Assembly: GCA_043784965.1 (NCBI GenBank) | Contig: JAYVXS010000206.1 | Coordinates: 1-36,755 of the forward strand | Origin: JAYTQQ01 sp043784965 | GTDB taxonomy: Bacteria > Bdellovibrionota > Bdellovibrionia > Bdellovibrionales > JAMPXM01 | Reading direction: 5' to 3' | DNA: 36,755 nucleotides | Shown: positions 6,979 to 15,796 of the stretch, piece by piece | Layout of the letters: every line of letters begins with the position of its first letter | Position numbering within the stretch: the stretch's first letter is position 1 | Translations under genes and position numbers: made by a program | Notes under the pieces: model-generated | What the model saw: only the letters and a program-made list of their open reading frames with translations | What the model was told of the DNA's origin: nothing | Databases searched by the model: none

Positions 6979-7866
6979 TTAGGATTTTTCAGTCACCGGA
7001 AAGAGTTGGATGTTGAGTTGATAAACGCGATCGCCTTTTGAAGACTGACGCTTCACCGTTACGTCTTTGTGGAGGCGTTTTCGAAGTTGTCGTAGTTCAA
7101 AGCGAGTCTGCTCAAATTCTTCTTGGGTGAGAGCAACAGTTAGGGCTCCAAACTCACGATCCTTTGGTGAATCTCTAAACAGCGATTCGATCCCTAAGTA
7201 TATAAGTTCAGTTTGCAATCTTCGAATGAGAGCCACCGGCAAATCTTGAGGTGTGTCGATCAACTCACGGGGCCGCATCAACTCACCGGTCTTTTCGTTC
7301 GTCACAATTTCACCGGCTGCAATTAACTTTTGAAGAGAATCGCGAACCTCTTGCACACTGGCTTTCGCGCGAAATAATTTCTGCAGCTGCTCGGGCTCAA
7401 CACCAGTATTCTTTTGATCCATCATGGCATAGAGAACCCAGCCAATCCAGCCAGGGACTTTCTCCCATTTTTGCTTGTCGGCATCCGTCGCATTTTCTTG
7501 ATCAGCACGAATTTCTGCCAAATCTTTCAGATGCTTATTTCGTTCAACAGGTTCATCAGCCTGACCATAACGAACAAGCGCTTTGAACTCTTCAGCCTGT
7601 TGCTTTTCAAGTCGCAAAGCCCGTGAAAAGCGAGAAATCATATCGTCAGATAAATTTCGTTTACCTTCGATAATAAGCTTCAAATAATTTGGCGACTTAA
7701 TATCTGCCGCCGCAGAAAAATGCGAATAAGAATAAGCCCGCAATCCTGTGCTTTCAGTCTCTTTTCGAAACTCATAGATATCTTTCAGATATTTTCGATA
7801 ATCTGTATAATCATGGATAAGAGGTATTGCTTTAGGGCTCTGAGATTCGGTCGAAGGTATTGCCAT
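6979..7866 (-). CDS. TIGR02147-family protein (predicted regulator)
   Basis: A 295-residue protein of the TIGR02147 family, which is common in Bdellovibrio, Fibrobacter and relatives. The N-terminal signature is clear: HDYTDYRKYLKDIYEFRK, then SYSHFSAAADIKSPNYLKLI, then EGKRNLSDDMISRFSRAL, which resembles a helix-turn-helix fold, and later EEFKALVRYGQA. The C-terminal part (about 120-295) is the alpha/beta half with a winged-helix-like section. The family is thought to act as DNA-binding regulators, but no target is known to me. I chose ATG 7866 over a TTG at 7917 with no ribosome-binding site. The next gene upstream on the same strand is the YgjP peptidase, 71 bases away. Confidence 0.8.
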   Translation of the reverse strand: MAIPSTESQSPKAIPLIHDYTDYRKYLKDIYEFRKETESTGLRAYSYSHFSAAADIKSPNYLKLIIEGKRNLSDDMISRFSRALRLEKQQAEEFKALVRYGQADEPVERNKHLKDLAEIRADQENATDADKQKWEKVPGWIGWVLYAMMDQKNTGVEPEQLQKLFRAKASVQEVRDSLQKLIAAGEIVTNEKTGELMRPRELIDTPQDLPVALIRRLQTELIYLGIESLFRDSPKDREFGALTVALTQEEFEQTRFELRQLRKRLHKDVTVKRQSSKGDRVYQLNIQLFPVTEKS

Positions 7867-7937
7867 AATCGTTTTGAACTCCGCGATCAGCCTTTCATCG
7901 AGTATTAAAAAAGGCAAATGATTTTGTTGATTTGCAA

Positions 7938-8753
7938 TCAGCCAAACCAGAGTTCTGATTTTTTGGCTAAAAAATCAGCTTCATATTGGTTATCCCTGAG
8001 CCACTTTCTTAAATTTCTATAGTTGGGAATTTGACTGGCAACTAAAAGCCAAAAATTTGCTGAATGATTATGGTGTTTCAGGTGAGCAAGTTCATGCACA
8101 ATCACATATTCTATGACATCCTTTGGCGCCACAATCAGGCGCCAATTGAAGCTAAGGTGACCACTGGCTGAACAACTACCCCAACGAGTCTTTTGTGATC
8201 GAAAGGATAGGTCTTTCGGGAAGAGCTGCATTTTTTTTGCGAATATTGCGGTCTGCGCCTCAATAAAACTACGCCCCTGATGTCGATAAAAATCACGAAT
8301 AGGTTTGGCCATGTCTGGATGTGGCGAGTCTGGTCGAAAACCCCGTAATTGAAGCTTTGGCACCTCGATAACGAGGGTATTTTCACGCAGATAAATCTGC
8401 CCCATCAAGCGCTTAGCCTCCTCGTAGGCCAAAAAAAAGGTGCTGCCAAAAAACAAGAAGCTTTCATTATGTGAATATGATTTCTTTGGAAAGCGGCTGC
8501 GAAGTTTTGAGTTTTTATCGAGTCTCGCGGAGATCCAGTCTTTCTGAAGATTTAAAAAATTTAGTATCTCAGCTGTTGAAGTTGATTTTGCCACGCGAAT
8601 CCGAATGACATCATTTAGTGCGACACCAAGAGATATTCGACGTCTGAAGGACTCACGCTCGATCTGAACCAAAGACTCATCAAAAAATAAGACATCTTCT
8701 TTTTTATTACGCGAAATTGTTTTTGCAAGCGGCGATTTAAATAGGTTAAACAT
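7938..8753 (-). CDS. YgjP-like zinc metallopeptidase (DUF45/M48-type)
   Basis: A 271-residue protein with the YgjP/SprT-like signature: TRWGSCSASGHLSFNWRL, then IEYVIVHELAHLKHHNHS and NFW. HELAH (about residues 220-224) is the HExxH zinc motif and the His of NHS is the probable third ligand. The family comprises small cytoplasmic zinc proteases of unclear substrate. The N-terminal 100 residues carry the usual region with RRISLGVALNDVIRIRVAK. The first ATG is at 8753; a TTG at 8786 would extend it by 11 residues and touch the divergent srkA start. Neither has a good ribosome-binding site. Confidence 0.8.
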   Translation of the reverse strand: MFNLFKSPLAKTISRNKKEDVLFFDESLVQIERESFRRRISLGVALNDVIRIRVAKSTSTAEILNFLNLQKDWISARLDKNSKLRSRFPKKSYSHNESFLFFGSTFFLAYEEAKRLMGQIYLRENTLVIEVPKLQLRGFRPDSPHPDMAKPIRDFYRHQGRSFIEAQTAIFAKKMQLFPKDLSFRSQKTRWGSCSASGHLSFNWRLIVAPKDVIEYVIVHELAHLKHHNHSANFWLLVASQIPNYRNLRKWLRDNQYEADFLAKKSELWFG

Positions 8754-8785
8754 ATTTATAAGGCATAATAGTCTGAAAGAGGCCA

Positions 8786-9742
8786 ATGAACCAGAAAAAT
8801 GAAAATGACTTTGATGCCTTGACGCCGGAGGTGATTTTAGAGGCGGTCGAAACGGCGGGATTCATTCCTACTGGTGAATATTCGCAGCTCAATTCCTATG
8901 AAAACCGCGTATTTGATGTCTTTACCGAATCGCAGGAGCGTCTAATAGCAAAGTTCTATAGACCAGGTCGATGGAGCGATAAGGCTATTTTTGACGAACA
9001 TCAATTTTTAGATGAACTTAAGATAGAAGGCATTTCTGTTGTAGCGGCGCTTAAAATCGAAAATGAAAAGACCCTGGTGTATTCTGGAAAGTATCGCACC
9101 GCTTTGTTTCCAAGGGTGTTGGGCCGAAACCCACAAGAATTTTTACCTGGTGAACTAAAGCAAGTGGGTAGACTTCTCGCGCGTATTCATAATGTTGGCT
9201 CTAGAAAAAAAGCAAAGCACCGACTGACACTAGATGCGAAAACCTTTGGTTGGGATGTCTTGTCCAGACTTGAGCAATTTGTTTATCCCGAACTCTGGAG
9301 CGCCTACCAAGATGTAAGTTGTATAATTTTAGAGTATCTCGAAGACGAACTCGTAACTGAAAATTTTATTCGTATTCATGGCGATTGTCATAAGGGAAAT
9401 TTGCTTCATTCTGGCGATGAGTTCTTCTTTGTCGACTTTGATGATTTTGTAAATGGCCCAGAAGTACAAGACTTCTGGATGCTTCTCAGTGGCATATCTA
9501 CCGATATATACGCCAGTCGCGAGTATGATGAAATGTGCTCCGGATATGAGGAGCTCAGAGTTTTGCCTGATGATTGGCATTTGATTGAGGGCTTGCGGGG
9601 CCTAAGAATTATTTCATATGCGGCTTGGATCGCACATCGTTGGCAGGATCCATTTTTTAAAAGAATTTTTCCAAATTTTACTACTTACAACTATTGGGCA
9701 GATGAGCTACATCAGCTTGAGAGAATTGCGAGTGCATTATGA
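8786..9742 (+). CDS. srkA: Stress response kinase A (SrkA/YihE/RdoA)
   Basis: A 318-residue Ser/Thr kinase of the APH/choline-kinase fold. The N-terminal part matches SrkA (LNSYENRVFDV and LIAKFYRPGRWS, with Lys56 as the likely ATP-binding lysine). The catalytic loop is RIHGDCHKGNLL with Asp200 and Asn205, and the metal-binding VDFDD follows at 216-220; these match Asp201, Asn206 and Asp217 of the E. coli enzyme. The length fits the family (about 328). In E. coli SrkA protects against stress-induced death. The start overlaps the murI start region at its other end: the last four bases (ATGA) overlap murI, so the two are translationally coupled. GAGG lies just before the ATG. Confidence 0.9.
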   Translation: MNQKNENDFDALTPEVILEAVETAGFIPTGEYSQLNSYENRVFDVFTESQERLIAKFYRPGRWSDKAIFDEHQFLDELKIEGISVVAALKIENEKTLVYSGKYRTALFPRVLGRNPQEFLPGELKQVGRLLARIHNVGSRKKAKHRLTLDAKTFGWDVLSRLEQFVYPELWSAYQDVSCIILEYLEDELVTENFIRIHGDCHKGNLLHSGDEFFFVDFDDFVNGPEVQDFWMLLSGISTDIYASREYDEMCSGYEELRVLPDDWHLIEGLRGLRIISYAAWIAHRWQDPFFKRIFPNFTTYNYWADELHQLERIASAL

Positions 9743-10527
9743 AAATAGGAGTTTTTGACTCTGGAATAGGCGGGATCACCGTTTTAAAAGAGCTGATTCT
9801 ACGCTTTCCAGATGAGGATTTTTTCTATTTTGGAGATAATGCAAATTTGCCATACGGCACAAAGAGCCCAGAACAAATTAAAAATTTAGCGGTCTCGGCG
9901 GCAAAATACATTTGTAGTCAAAAAGTGGATGCTTTGGTCGTCGCCTGCAATACTGCCGCATGCATTGCGATTGAAGAGATTCGTTTAGTGATGGGAAGTC
10001 AAACGCCGGTGTTTAGCGTGGTCGATGCCGGAGTCGAAAGTGTGGTGAGTAATTTTAAGCAACTAAAGAAGCTCAATAGCCCGATACTTATTTTGGGTAC
10101 TAGGGCGACGGTTCGTAGCCATATGTATTTAGAAATGATTCGCTCAGCTTTAGGAGCCGAAATTCAAATTTTTGAACAAGAATGTCCCCTTTTAGTTCCA
10201 ATGATCGAAGAATCTTGGATTGACCACAAAATATTAGAACAAACCGTACAAGAATATATAAAAAGCTATGTAAAACTTTCGGGCGGCGTTGCGCTATTAG
10301 CATGTACCCATTACCCATGGATCAAGAAAAGCTTTGAAAAGCTATTGCCGGACTGGCAAGTGTTTGATTCAGCAATGGCCATGGGAGAAACCCTTTTGCA
10401 ACACTTTAATCAGGTTTCGAAAAAAGCCCCTGAAGAATCCCACGAAGTTCATTGGCAATTTAGTGATCCCGAATCGGTTCCCGCCTTTGTTTTTTCAGAA
10501 GAACTGAAGCGTCCGGCTCACAAATGA
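9739..10527 (+). CDS. murI: Glutamate racemase
   Basis: A 262-residue enzyme that converts L-glutamate to D-glutamate for peptidoglycan. The family motifs are intact: VFDSGIGG (residues 5-12), the first catalytic cysteine in VACNTAA (Cys70) and the second in LLACTHYPW (Cys189) with His191. Length is normal. It begins inside the ATGA overlap with srkA. The SRP RNA follows about 105 bases downstream. Confidence 0.95.
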   Translation: MKIGVFDSGIGGITVLKELILRFPDEDFFYFGDNANLPYGTKSPEQIKNLAVSAAKYICSQKVDALVVACNTAACIAIEEIRLVMGSQTPVFSVVDAGVESVVSNFKQLKKLNSPILILGTRATVRSHMYLEMIRSALGAEIQIFEQECPLLVPMIEESWIDHKILEQTVQEYIKSYVKLSGGVALLACTHYPWIKKSFEKLLPDWQVFDSAMAMGETLLQHFNQVSKKAPEESHEVHWQFSDPESVPAFVFSEELKRPAHK

Positions 10528-10614
10528 GCAAAGTTTGGCGTGGTGTGCCTATTTTCAATGGGTTGCGCTACGTGAAAAAGGCTTCCCCAATCAGTTCTTG
10601 CGCCTTACGCCCCC

Positions 10615-10620
10615 TATAAG
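10615..10620 (+). promoter_or_regulatory. Likely -10 box of the SRP RNA gene
   Basis: TATAAG lies about 12 bases before the predicted RNA start, the right place for a -10 element. The -35 region (TCAGTT about 18 bases upstream) is poor, so the promoter call rests mainly on position. Confidence 0.35.
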
Positions 10621-10631
10621 CTAAGTTCAGG

Positions 10632-10731
10632 TCGGCCGGGTCCCATGCAATAAAACCGAGCTAACTCCGCTAGGTCCGAAAGGAAGCAACGGTAACTCCG
10701 GAATTATGTGACACGGGATACCCGGCCACTT
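10632..10731 (+). ncRNA. ffs: Small signal recognition particle RNA (4.5S RNA)
   Basis: The terminal stem is perfect: GGCCGGGT (10634-10641) pairs with ACCCGGCC (10720-10727). The tip of the hairpin holds the conserved SRP core AGGTCCGAAAGGAAGCAACGGTA (about 10672-10693, written here in full only as a landmark by position), with the GGAA tetraloop region and the asymmetric loop AGCA that bind Ffh. Size, about 100 nt, suits a bacterial small SRP RNA. It is followed by CTTTTAT and then dnaX, a gene order often found in bacteria. Exact ends are approximate. Confidence 0.9.
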
Positions 10732-10748
10732 TTATGTTCAAAATTTAG

Positions 10749-12533
10749 ATGGCGGTTTTCTTGGCTTACGAAGTTTTAGCGCGCAAATGGCGATCACAAA
10801 CATTTCAAGAACTAGTGGGTCAAAACCACATCACAACCACCTTGATTAATGCATTAAAAAACGATCGGCTACCGCATGCGATGTTGTTCACCGGGACACG
10901 AGGCACCGGAAAGACCTCGTCGGCGCGGATTTTGGCTAAAACACTTTGCTGCCCTAATGTAAATCAGTTTACCCCTTGTGGAAAATGTCAAATCTGCACT
11001 GACATCTCATCTGGCCGGAGTCTTGATGTAATTGAAATTGATGGCGCCAGCAACAATGGTGTGGACTCAATTCGTGCACTTCGCGAAAGCGTTGGCTATT
11101 TGCCGTCACATGGTAAATACAAACTATACATCATTGATGAAGTTCATATGCTTACGACAAGCGCATTCAATGCACTTCTTAAAACTTTAGAAGAACCGCC
11201 ACCCCATGCGATTTTTGTACTAGCCACAACAGAGGCACAAAAAATTCCGAACACCATCTTAAGTCGCTGTCAGCGGTTTGATTTTAGGCGAATTCAGACT
11301 CGGCAGATTGCCGACCATCTTGCCAAAATATGTAAGGCAGAGAAAATAGATTTTGCGGTCGAAGCACTTTGGGTGATTTCTCGTCAAGCTGACGGATCCA
11401 TGCGCGATGGTCAAAGTTTACTTGATCAAGCCGTCAGTTTTTGTTCCGGAGAAAAGCTCACCCACGAACGGGTGGTTGAGGTTTTAGGTCTAACAGATCG
11501 AAGTGTTCTTCTTGAAACGCTCACCGCGCTGGCGGCTCGGGATGCTCAAGGCATTTTACAAATCATTGAAAAAATATTTCGCGGTGGCTACGACTACAAA
11601 GTTTTCGCCCAAGAATTACTCGAAGAAATTCGTCACGCGCTAATTGCGCGTATGATCGACCCCGAGAGAATAAATCTTGAGAATATGTTGGATCTTCCAC
11701 AGACCGAAATTGAAGCTCTGCGAAAATTGACAGAAAAGCTTAGTGAAGAAGATTTACATTTTATATTCGATATGGCCCTAAAGGGAGTGAATGATTTGCT
11801 GCGGGCTCAGGATCCGCGACTTGTATTAGAGATCGTACTTCTGCGAATGGCCTCCGCACCGCGTATTCATGACCTGCAGAATTTGTTAAAGGCAAAAGAA
11901 GCCGTTGCCCATATTCAAACCAACATATCACCGATAGCAGTTACTATTAAAAATCATGCAGCGGGGATTCAGACGACAGCAAATCCGCAGACGGCGCCAA
12001 CACCACAAACAAGTCCACGACCGAGTCCACTAAAAGCACCAGTCACGGCAAGTGCACCAGAATCGGCACAGAATCGGCATCAGCAATTTATGGATAGTCG
12101 AGGAGCACAGGCGCCTCCGGCGCTCGACTTTCAGAATCCAACTGAACTGTGGGTTGGTTTTGTTGAGAAGGTCAAAAAATCAAACGGTCTTTTAGGTGCT
12201 ATCTTAGAAAACACCGAACTACTCAGTATTGAGACCTCTATTTTAAAGCTTGGGGTCCCTAAAAAAATGAGCTTTCTAATCGATAAACTAAGAGAGCCCG
12301 ACAATTTAAGACGCATTGAGAAGTTTGTCGAGACCTTATGGAATAAGAAATTTAGTATCCAAGCTGAATTGACCGGGGATTCTGAAGCGGCGACTGCACC
12401 GAAAGCCATTGAGCAGAAAAAAATACAAGCAGAAGAAAAATCTATCGAAAAACAAATTGAAAACCACCCACTAGTGCGATCAACTCAAGAACTATTTAAA
12501 GCACAAATTAAATCCATAAAGGAGAAATCATGA
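10749..12533 (+). CDS. dnaX: DNA polymerase III subunit gamma/tau
   Basis: A 594-residue clamp-loader ATPase. The N-terminus has the family start EVLARKWRSQTFQELVGQ, Walker A GTRGTGKTS (49-57), zinc cysteines Cys68, Cys77, Cys80 and Cys83, the Walker B box IIDEVHML (128-135) and sensor region LEEPP. Domain III runs to about residue 370. A Pro/Thr-rich linker (about 395-445) separates a C-terminal tau-like domain. The long form is encoded in one frame. It overlaps ybaB by four bases (ATGA). The start ATG has no obvious ribosome-binding site, and it lies 17 bases after the SRP RNA. Confidence 0.95.
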   Translation: MAVFLAYEVLARKWRSQTFQELVGQNHITTTLINALKNDRLPHAMLFTGTRGTGKTSSARILAKTLCCPNVNQFTPCGKCQICTDISSGRSLDVIEIDGASNNGVDSIRALRESVGYLPSHGKYKLYIIDEVHMLTTSAFNALLKTLEEPPPHAIFVLATTEAQKIPNTILSRCQRFDFRRIQTRQIADHLAKICKAEKIDFAVEALWVISRQADGSMRDGQSLLDQAVSFCSGEKLTHERVVEVLGLTDRSVLLETLTALAARDAQGILQIIEKIFRGGYDYKVFAQELLEEIRHALIARMIDPERINLENMLDLPQTEIEALRKLTEKLSEEDLHFIFDMALKGVNDLLRAQDPRLVLEIVLLRMASAPRIHDLQNLLKAKEAVAHIQTNISPIAVTIKNHAAGIQTTANPQTAPTPQTSPRPSPLKAPVTASAPESAQNRHQQFMDSRGAQAPPALDFQNPTELWVGFVEKVKKSNGLLGAILENTELLSIETSILKLGVPKKMSFLIDKLREPDNLRRIEKFVETLWNKKFSIQAELTGDSEAATAPKAIEQKKIQAEEKSIEKQIENHPLVRSTQELFKAQIKSIKEKS

Positions 12534-12859
12534 AGGGCAAAGGCGGACCAGGCGGAATGCAAAATCTCATGAAACAAGCCAATCAATTACAAATGAAGAT
12601 CAAAAAACTTCAAGAAGAATTGGCACTAAAAGAACACATGGCCACTTCGGGCGGAGGCGCTGTTACAGTTAAGATTCGTGGGGAAAATGAGATTATAGAG
12701 ATGAAAATTACTGAAGAAGTGATGAAGTCTGGTGATGTTGAAATGCTTCAAGATTTAATTGTGGCGGCGACTAACGAAGCACTCAGGACAGCCAAAACCA
12801 GTAACGCCAAAGAAATGGAAAAAGTGACTGGTAACTTTAGCTTTCCGGGGCTTAATTAG
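12530..12859 (+). CDS. ybaB: YbaB/EbfC nucleoid-associated protein
   Basis: A 109-residue DNA-binding dimer-forming protein. It shows the Gly/Lys-rich start KGKGGPGGMQNLMKQANQ, a long helix with LQMKIKKLQEEL, and the central G-GG-VTVK sheet region. The family binds DNA and sits next to dnaX and recR in many bacteria, as here. AAGGAGAAATC places the ribosome at ATG 12530, inside the dnaX stop. Confidence 0.92.
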   Translation: MKGKGGPGGMQNLMKQANQLQMKIKKLQEELALKEHMATSGGGAVTVKIRGENEIIEMKITEEVMKSGDVEMLQDLIVAATNEALRTAKTSNAKEMEKVTGNFSFPGLN

Positions 12860-12892
12860 TGTCGCGTTTGGCCGTAGCGATCGAGAAGCCAA

Positions 12893-13579
12893 ATGTTTAA
12901 GATCAACTCTGTTGAAAAATTAGTTCATGAACTGAGCCGTTTACCCGGAATAGGACCCAAGACAGCACAGCGATTAGCTTACTTTATCTTGCGTACACCT
13001 GAGTATTCTACCGGCCTTCAGGAGGTATTGAAACGCGTGCAAGAAAGTGTTCACACTTGTGCGCAATGTTTTTCGTATACGGATGAAAGCGATCTTTGTC
13101 GATATTGCACCGATCATACACGTAGAAATGACTTGATTTGCGTAGTAGAAGAGCCTTCTGACATTGTTAGAATTGAAAGTTCGGGGGCATTTCGTGGCCG
13201 CTATCATGTTCTCCATGGGGCGCTTTCGCCGCTTGATAATATTGGACCACAAGATCTCAAAATTAAGGAACTGCTCTTGAGAATCGAAGAGGAGGATCAT
13301 GCGGCAAACCAATTGGAGGTCCAAGCAGGTGGGTCGCCAAGCTCAGAAAAAACAAGCCAAGAGAAAATAGGCGAGGTGATATTGGCTCTTGACCCCGATC
13401 TCGAGGGTGATACGACAGTTTTGTATCTCACCAAGCTCTTGCAAGACAAAAATGTGAAATTAAGTCGAATCGCGAGTGGAGTTCCACTTGGCAGTGACAT
13501 CGATTATGTGGATGATAGAACTTTAGGACGGGCTCTTGAGAACAGAATTGAGCTTAGCTTAAAATCTGCTACAAAATAG
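12893..13579 (+). CDS. recR: Recombination mediator RecR, with an insertion in Toprim
   Basis: A 228-residue protein of RecFOR repair. The helix-hairpin-helix LPGIGPKTAQRLA (17-29), the C4 zinc finger (Cys56, Cys59, Cys69, Cys72) and the Toprim parts LICVVEEPSD (81-90) and EVILALDPDLEG (161-172) are present. The family is about 200 residues long; here an extra hydrophilic segment of about 25 residues (about 132-158) lies between the two Toprim halves. The gene follows ybaB by 33 bases and is likely in the same operon. Confidence 0.93.
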   Translation: MFKINSVEKLVHELSRLPGIGPKTAQRLAYFILRTPEYSTGLQEVLKRVQESVHTCAQCFSYTDESDLCRYCTDHTRRNDLICVVEEPSDIVRIESSGAFRGRYHVLHGALSPLDNIGPQDLKIKELLLRIEEEDHAANQLEVQAGGSPSSEKTSQEKIGEVILALDPDLEGDTTVLYLTKLLQDKNVKLSRIASGVPLGSDIDYVDDRTLGRALENRIELSLKSATK

Positions 13580-13619
13580 ACCGGCAATAGAACAATAGAC
13601 GCAAAAAGGACTCTCATCT

Positions 13620-14216
13620 TTGGCATTCGTCAATCAAGAAGCAAAAGAAATTCACTGTAAGATTGTCTACTATGGACCATCACTCGGTGGCAAAACTACC
13701 AATTTACAATGGGTCTATCACAATACTACAAAAAACAATGATGCCTCTGAAATCATGCGATTCTATTCTAATCCTGAGCGCACCATGTTTTTTGATTTTT
13801 TACCTCTCATGGTAGGGCAGATCCGCGGTCTTGAAACCCGGCTGCACCTCTATACGGTGCCTGGTCAGGTCGTTTATGATGCTAGTCGCAAGCTTATACT
13901 AAAGGGTCTTGACGGTATTATTTTTGTTGCCGACTCACAGATCGAGCGCATGGATGAAAATATAGAATCGCTCAAAAACTTAGAAAAAAATTTAGAGCAG
14001 CAGGGTTACAGCATCAAAGAGGTACCCTTGGTGATCCAGTATAACAAACGTGATCTAAAGAACGTTGCATCGATTGCTGAATTGAGAACCGCACTTAACA
14101 AATATAATGCTCCAGATTTTGAAGCCAATGCCTCGAGCGGCACCGGAGTCTTCGAGTCATTGCGTACAGTTTCAAAAGGTATTATTACATCTCTTAAAGG
14201 CGGCTCTCTTACATAG
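13620..14216 (+). CDS. mglA: MglA-family Ras-like GTPase (cell polarity)
   Basis: A 198-residue small GTPase closely resembling myxobacterial and Bdellovibrio MglA: start region EIHCKIVYYGP, P-loop GPSLGGKTTN (19-28), FFDFLPL, the switch/TVPGQVVYDASRKLILKG region, FVADSQIERM and NKRD for guanine binding. MglA sets the leading pole for gliding and type IV pili; in Bdellovibrio it takes part in prey entry. The start is TTG at 13620 with AAAAAGGA nine bases upstream. No MglB (roadblock) GAP gene is next to it. It is followed by nadA after 32 bases. Confidence 0.93.
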   Translation: MAFVNQEAKEIHCKIVYYGPSLGGKTTNLQWVYHNTTKNNDASEIMRFYSNPERTMFFDFLPLMVGQIRGLETRLHLYTVPGQVVYDASRKLILKGLDGIIFVADSQIERMDENIESLKNLEKNLEQQGYSIKEVPLVIQYNKRDLKNVASIAELRTALNKYNAPDFEANASSGTGVFESLRTVSKGIITSLKGGSLT

Positions 14217-14248
14217 TGGACCACATAAGCTCCGCTAAGAGGTTGGAC

Positions 14249-15214
14249 ATGATTTCAATTGAAAGTGAAATTCAACAGCTAAAAAATGAGCGGGGGGCGC
14301 TTCTTCTTGCACATTATTATGAAGAGGGGGATATCCAGGATATTGCCGATGAAATTGGCGACAGTTATTTTTTAGCCCAACGCGGGCAGCAGAGCCAGGC
14401 CAAAGTCATCCTTCTCGCTGGGGTTGTGTTCATGGCAGAAAGTGTGAAACTTCTTTCGCCTGAAAAAATAGTTTTAGTTCCTGACTTTGGCGCGGGCTGT
14501 TCTTTGGTAGAGCAGTCGCCATATGAAAAATACTTAGAGTGGCGACGCCTACATCCAGCGAGTATCTGCATTACATATATTAATAGTTCGGTTGCGGTGA
14601 AATCTGTTTCGGATGTAATCTGTACCTCAAGCAATGCAGAAAAAATCATTGCTTCAATTCCAAAAAATCGAGAAATTCTATTTGGTCCCGATCGAAATCT
14701 TGGGGCATTTTTGATGAAAAAAACCGGTCGTAAAATGACCATGTGGCCAGGATCGTGCCAAGTACATGTGTTATTTTCAAGTCGGGAACTTTTTCTTCTT
14801 AAAGAGAAATACCCCCGGGCCCTAGTCATCGCTCATCCAGAATGTAGTGACGAGATTTTAAAATATTCGGATGTAATTGGATCGACTTCGCAGCTACTTG
14901 CAGAAGTCGCAAAAAACAAAGAGACCAAAGAGTTTATCATAGCAACAGAAACTGGAATCCTACATCAAATGCAAAAGGCACGGCCAGACGCCTTGCTAAT
15001 TCAAGCACCAATGGAGGGTGGCAGTTGTGGCTGCAATCATTGTCCATTCATGAAGCTCAATAACTTAGAAAAAATTCGCGATTCCTTGCGCGCGCTTTCT
15101 CCGCAAATTCAGGTCGAAGAAAAATATCAAAAAAACGCGAAGTTATCACTTGAGCGCATGATGAAAATCTCTGCTGGGCAAAGCGTTGATTGGCCAATGG
15201 AGTTTACACAATAG
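14249..15214 (+). CDS. nadA: Quinolinate synthase
   Basis: A 321-residue [4Fe-4S] enzyme that condenses iminoaspartate with dihydroxyacetone phosphate to quinolinate for NAD synthesis. Characteristic parts are LLAHYYEEGDIQDIADEIGDS, FGAGCSLVE (Cys84), WPGSCQVH (Cys170), AHPECSDEI, ATETGILHQM and CGCNHCPFM (260-268), which carry the cluster cysteines. I chose ATG 14249 with AAGAGG six bases upstream; a GTG at 14216 overlapping the mglA stop would add 11 residues. NadB and NadC are not in the window, but nadD is (fused to rsfS at 34358). Confidence 0.93.
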   Translation: MISIESEIQQLKNERGALLLAHYYEEGDIQDIADEIGDSYFLAQRGQQSQAKVILLAGVVFMAESVKLLSPEKIVLVPDFGAGCSLVEQSPYEKYLEWRRLHPASICITYINSSVAVKSVSDVICTSSNAEKIIASIPKNREILFGPDRNLGAFLMKKTGRKMTMWPGSCQVHVLFSSRELFLLKEKYPRALVIAHPECSDEILKYSDVIGSTSQLLAEVAKNKETKEFIIATETGILHQMQKARPDALLIQAPMEGGSCGCNHCPFMKLNNLEKIRDSLRALSPQIQVEEKYQKNAKLSLERMMKISAGQSVDWPMEFTQ

Positions 15215-15398
15215 CCTTTCGAGAAAATAAAAATATATATTTGCAATGTCTCAAATTGAGGCAAGTATAAACTATTAAAAAGATGATCCTTTCTGTGATT
15301 GTCGAAATTCTATACGTAAAATTTTAGCTTAACAAATGATGCACTCTGACCGATAGAACGGTATGGATCAAGATGACAAATTTGAAAATGGAGTGCCG

Positions 15399-15791
15399 AT
15401 GGCAAAACCTGCAGTTGAAAAGCGGCTATCAGAGCGAATTGAAATGAGTGCGGTTACCGTCAAAAATCTAACCTCTCTGGACCATGCCGAAGTCGTTGCT
15501 AAAACGGCGACGCTTATAGATGCATCTCACAGCGGTTTTCTTTTACATATAAATCGAGCAGATCTTCTTGCTAAGTTTGCTCGTGATAGCTTGACCCTAA
15601 ATGAAATCGTCGGGACAAAGGTGATTCTACTTTTAGAGCAAATGAATCTTGAGCTTAGCGGCACGGTCGCACGCACTAAGCGCATTAATAAAAGTCTATT
15701 TGAAGTGGCCATCGACTATACAGACGAGGCTCCTGACTACTGGAGGGAGTGCCTCATTGACCTTCTCCCTCGACCAGGGGAACTCGATTAG
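15399..15791 (+). CDS. PilZ-domain protein (predicted c-di-GMP binder)
   Basis: A 130-residue protein with both PilZ motifs: RLSER (RxxxR, residues 9-13) and DASHSG ([D/N]xSxxG, residues 41-46). The rest forms the beta-barrel (TKVILLLEQ, LELSGTVARTKRI, FEVAIDYTD). All c-di-GMP contact residues of the consensus are present, so it probably binds the second messenger. I chose ATG 15399, which has GGAG five bases upstream; an ATG at 15363 lacks a good site and would add 12 polar residues. It stands alone, and the next gene is convergent. Confidence 0.75.
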   Translation: MAKPAVEKRLSERIEMSAVTVKNLTSLDHAEVVAKTATLIDASHSGFLLHINRADLLAKFARDSLTLNEIVGTKVILLLEQMNLELSGTVARTKRINKSLFEVAIDYTDEAPDYWRECLIDLLPRPGELD

Positions 15792-15796
15792 TTATT

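Noticed and set aside
12237..12275. A-rich run in dnaX as a programmed frameshift site like that of E. coli
   Set aside because: The seven A's at CCT-AAA-AAA-ATG lie late in the gene and are not in the needed A-AAA-AAG frame, and no downstream hairpin is obvious.
14365..14829. 154-residue minus-strand open frame
   Set aside because: It lies wholly inside nadA, which has full family motifs; the opposite frame shows no domain or start signal.
15241..15330. TTGCAA...TATAAA as a promoter for the PilZ gene
   Set aside because: The spacing is 19 bases and the region is generally AT-rich, so the match is not better than chance.
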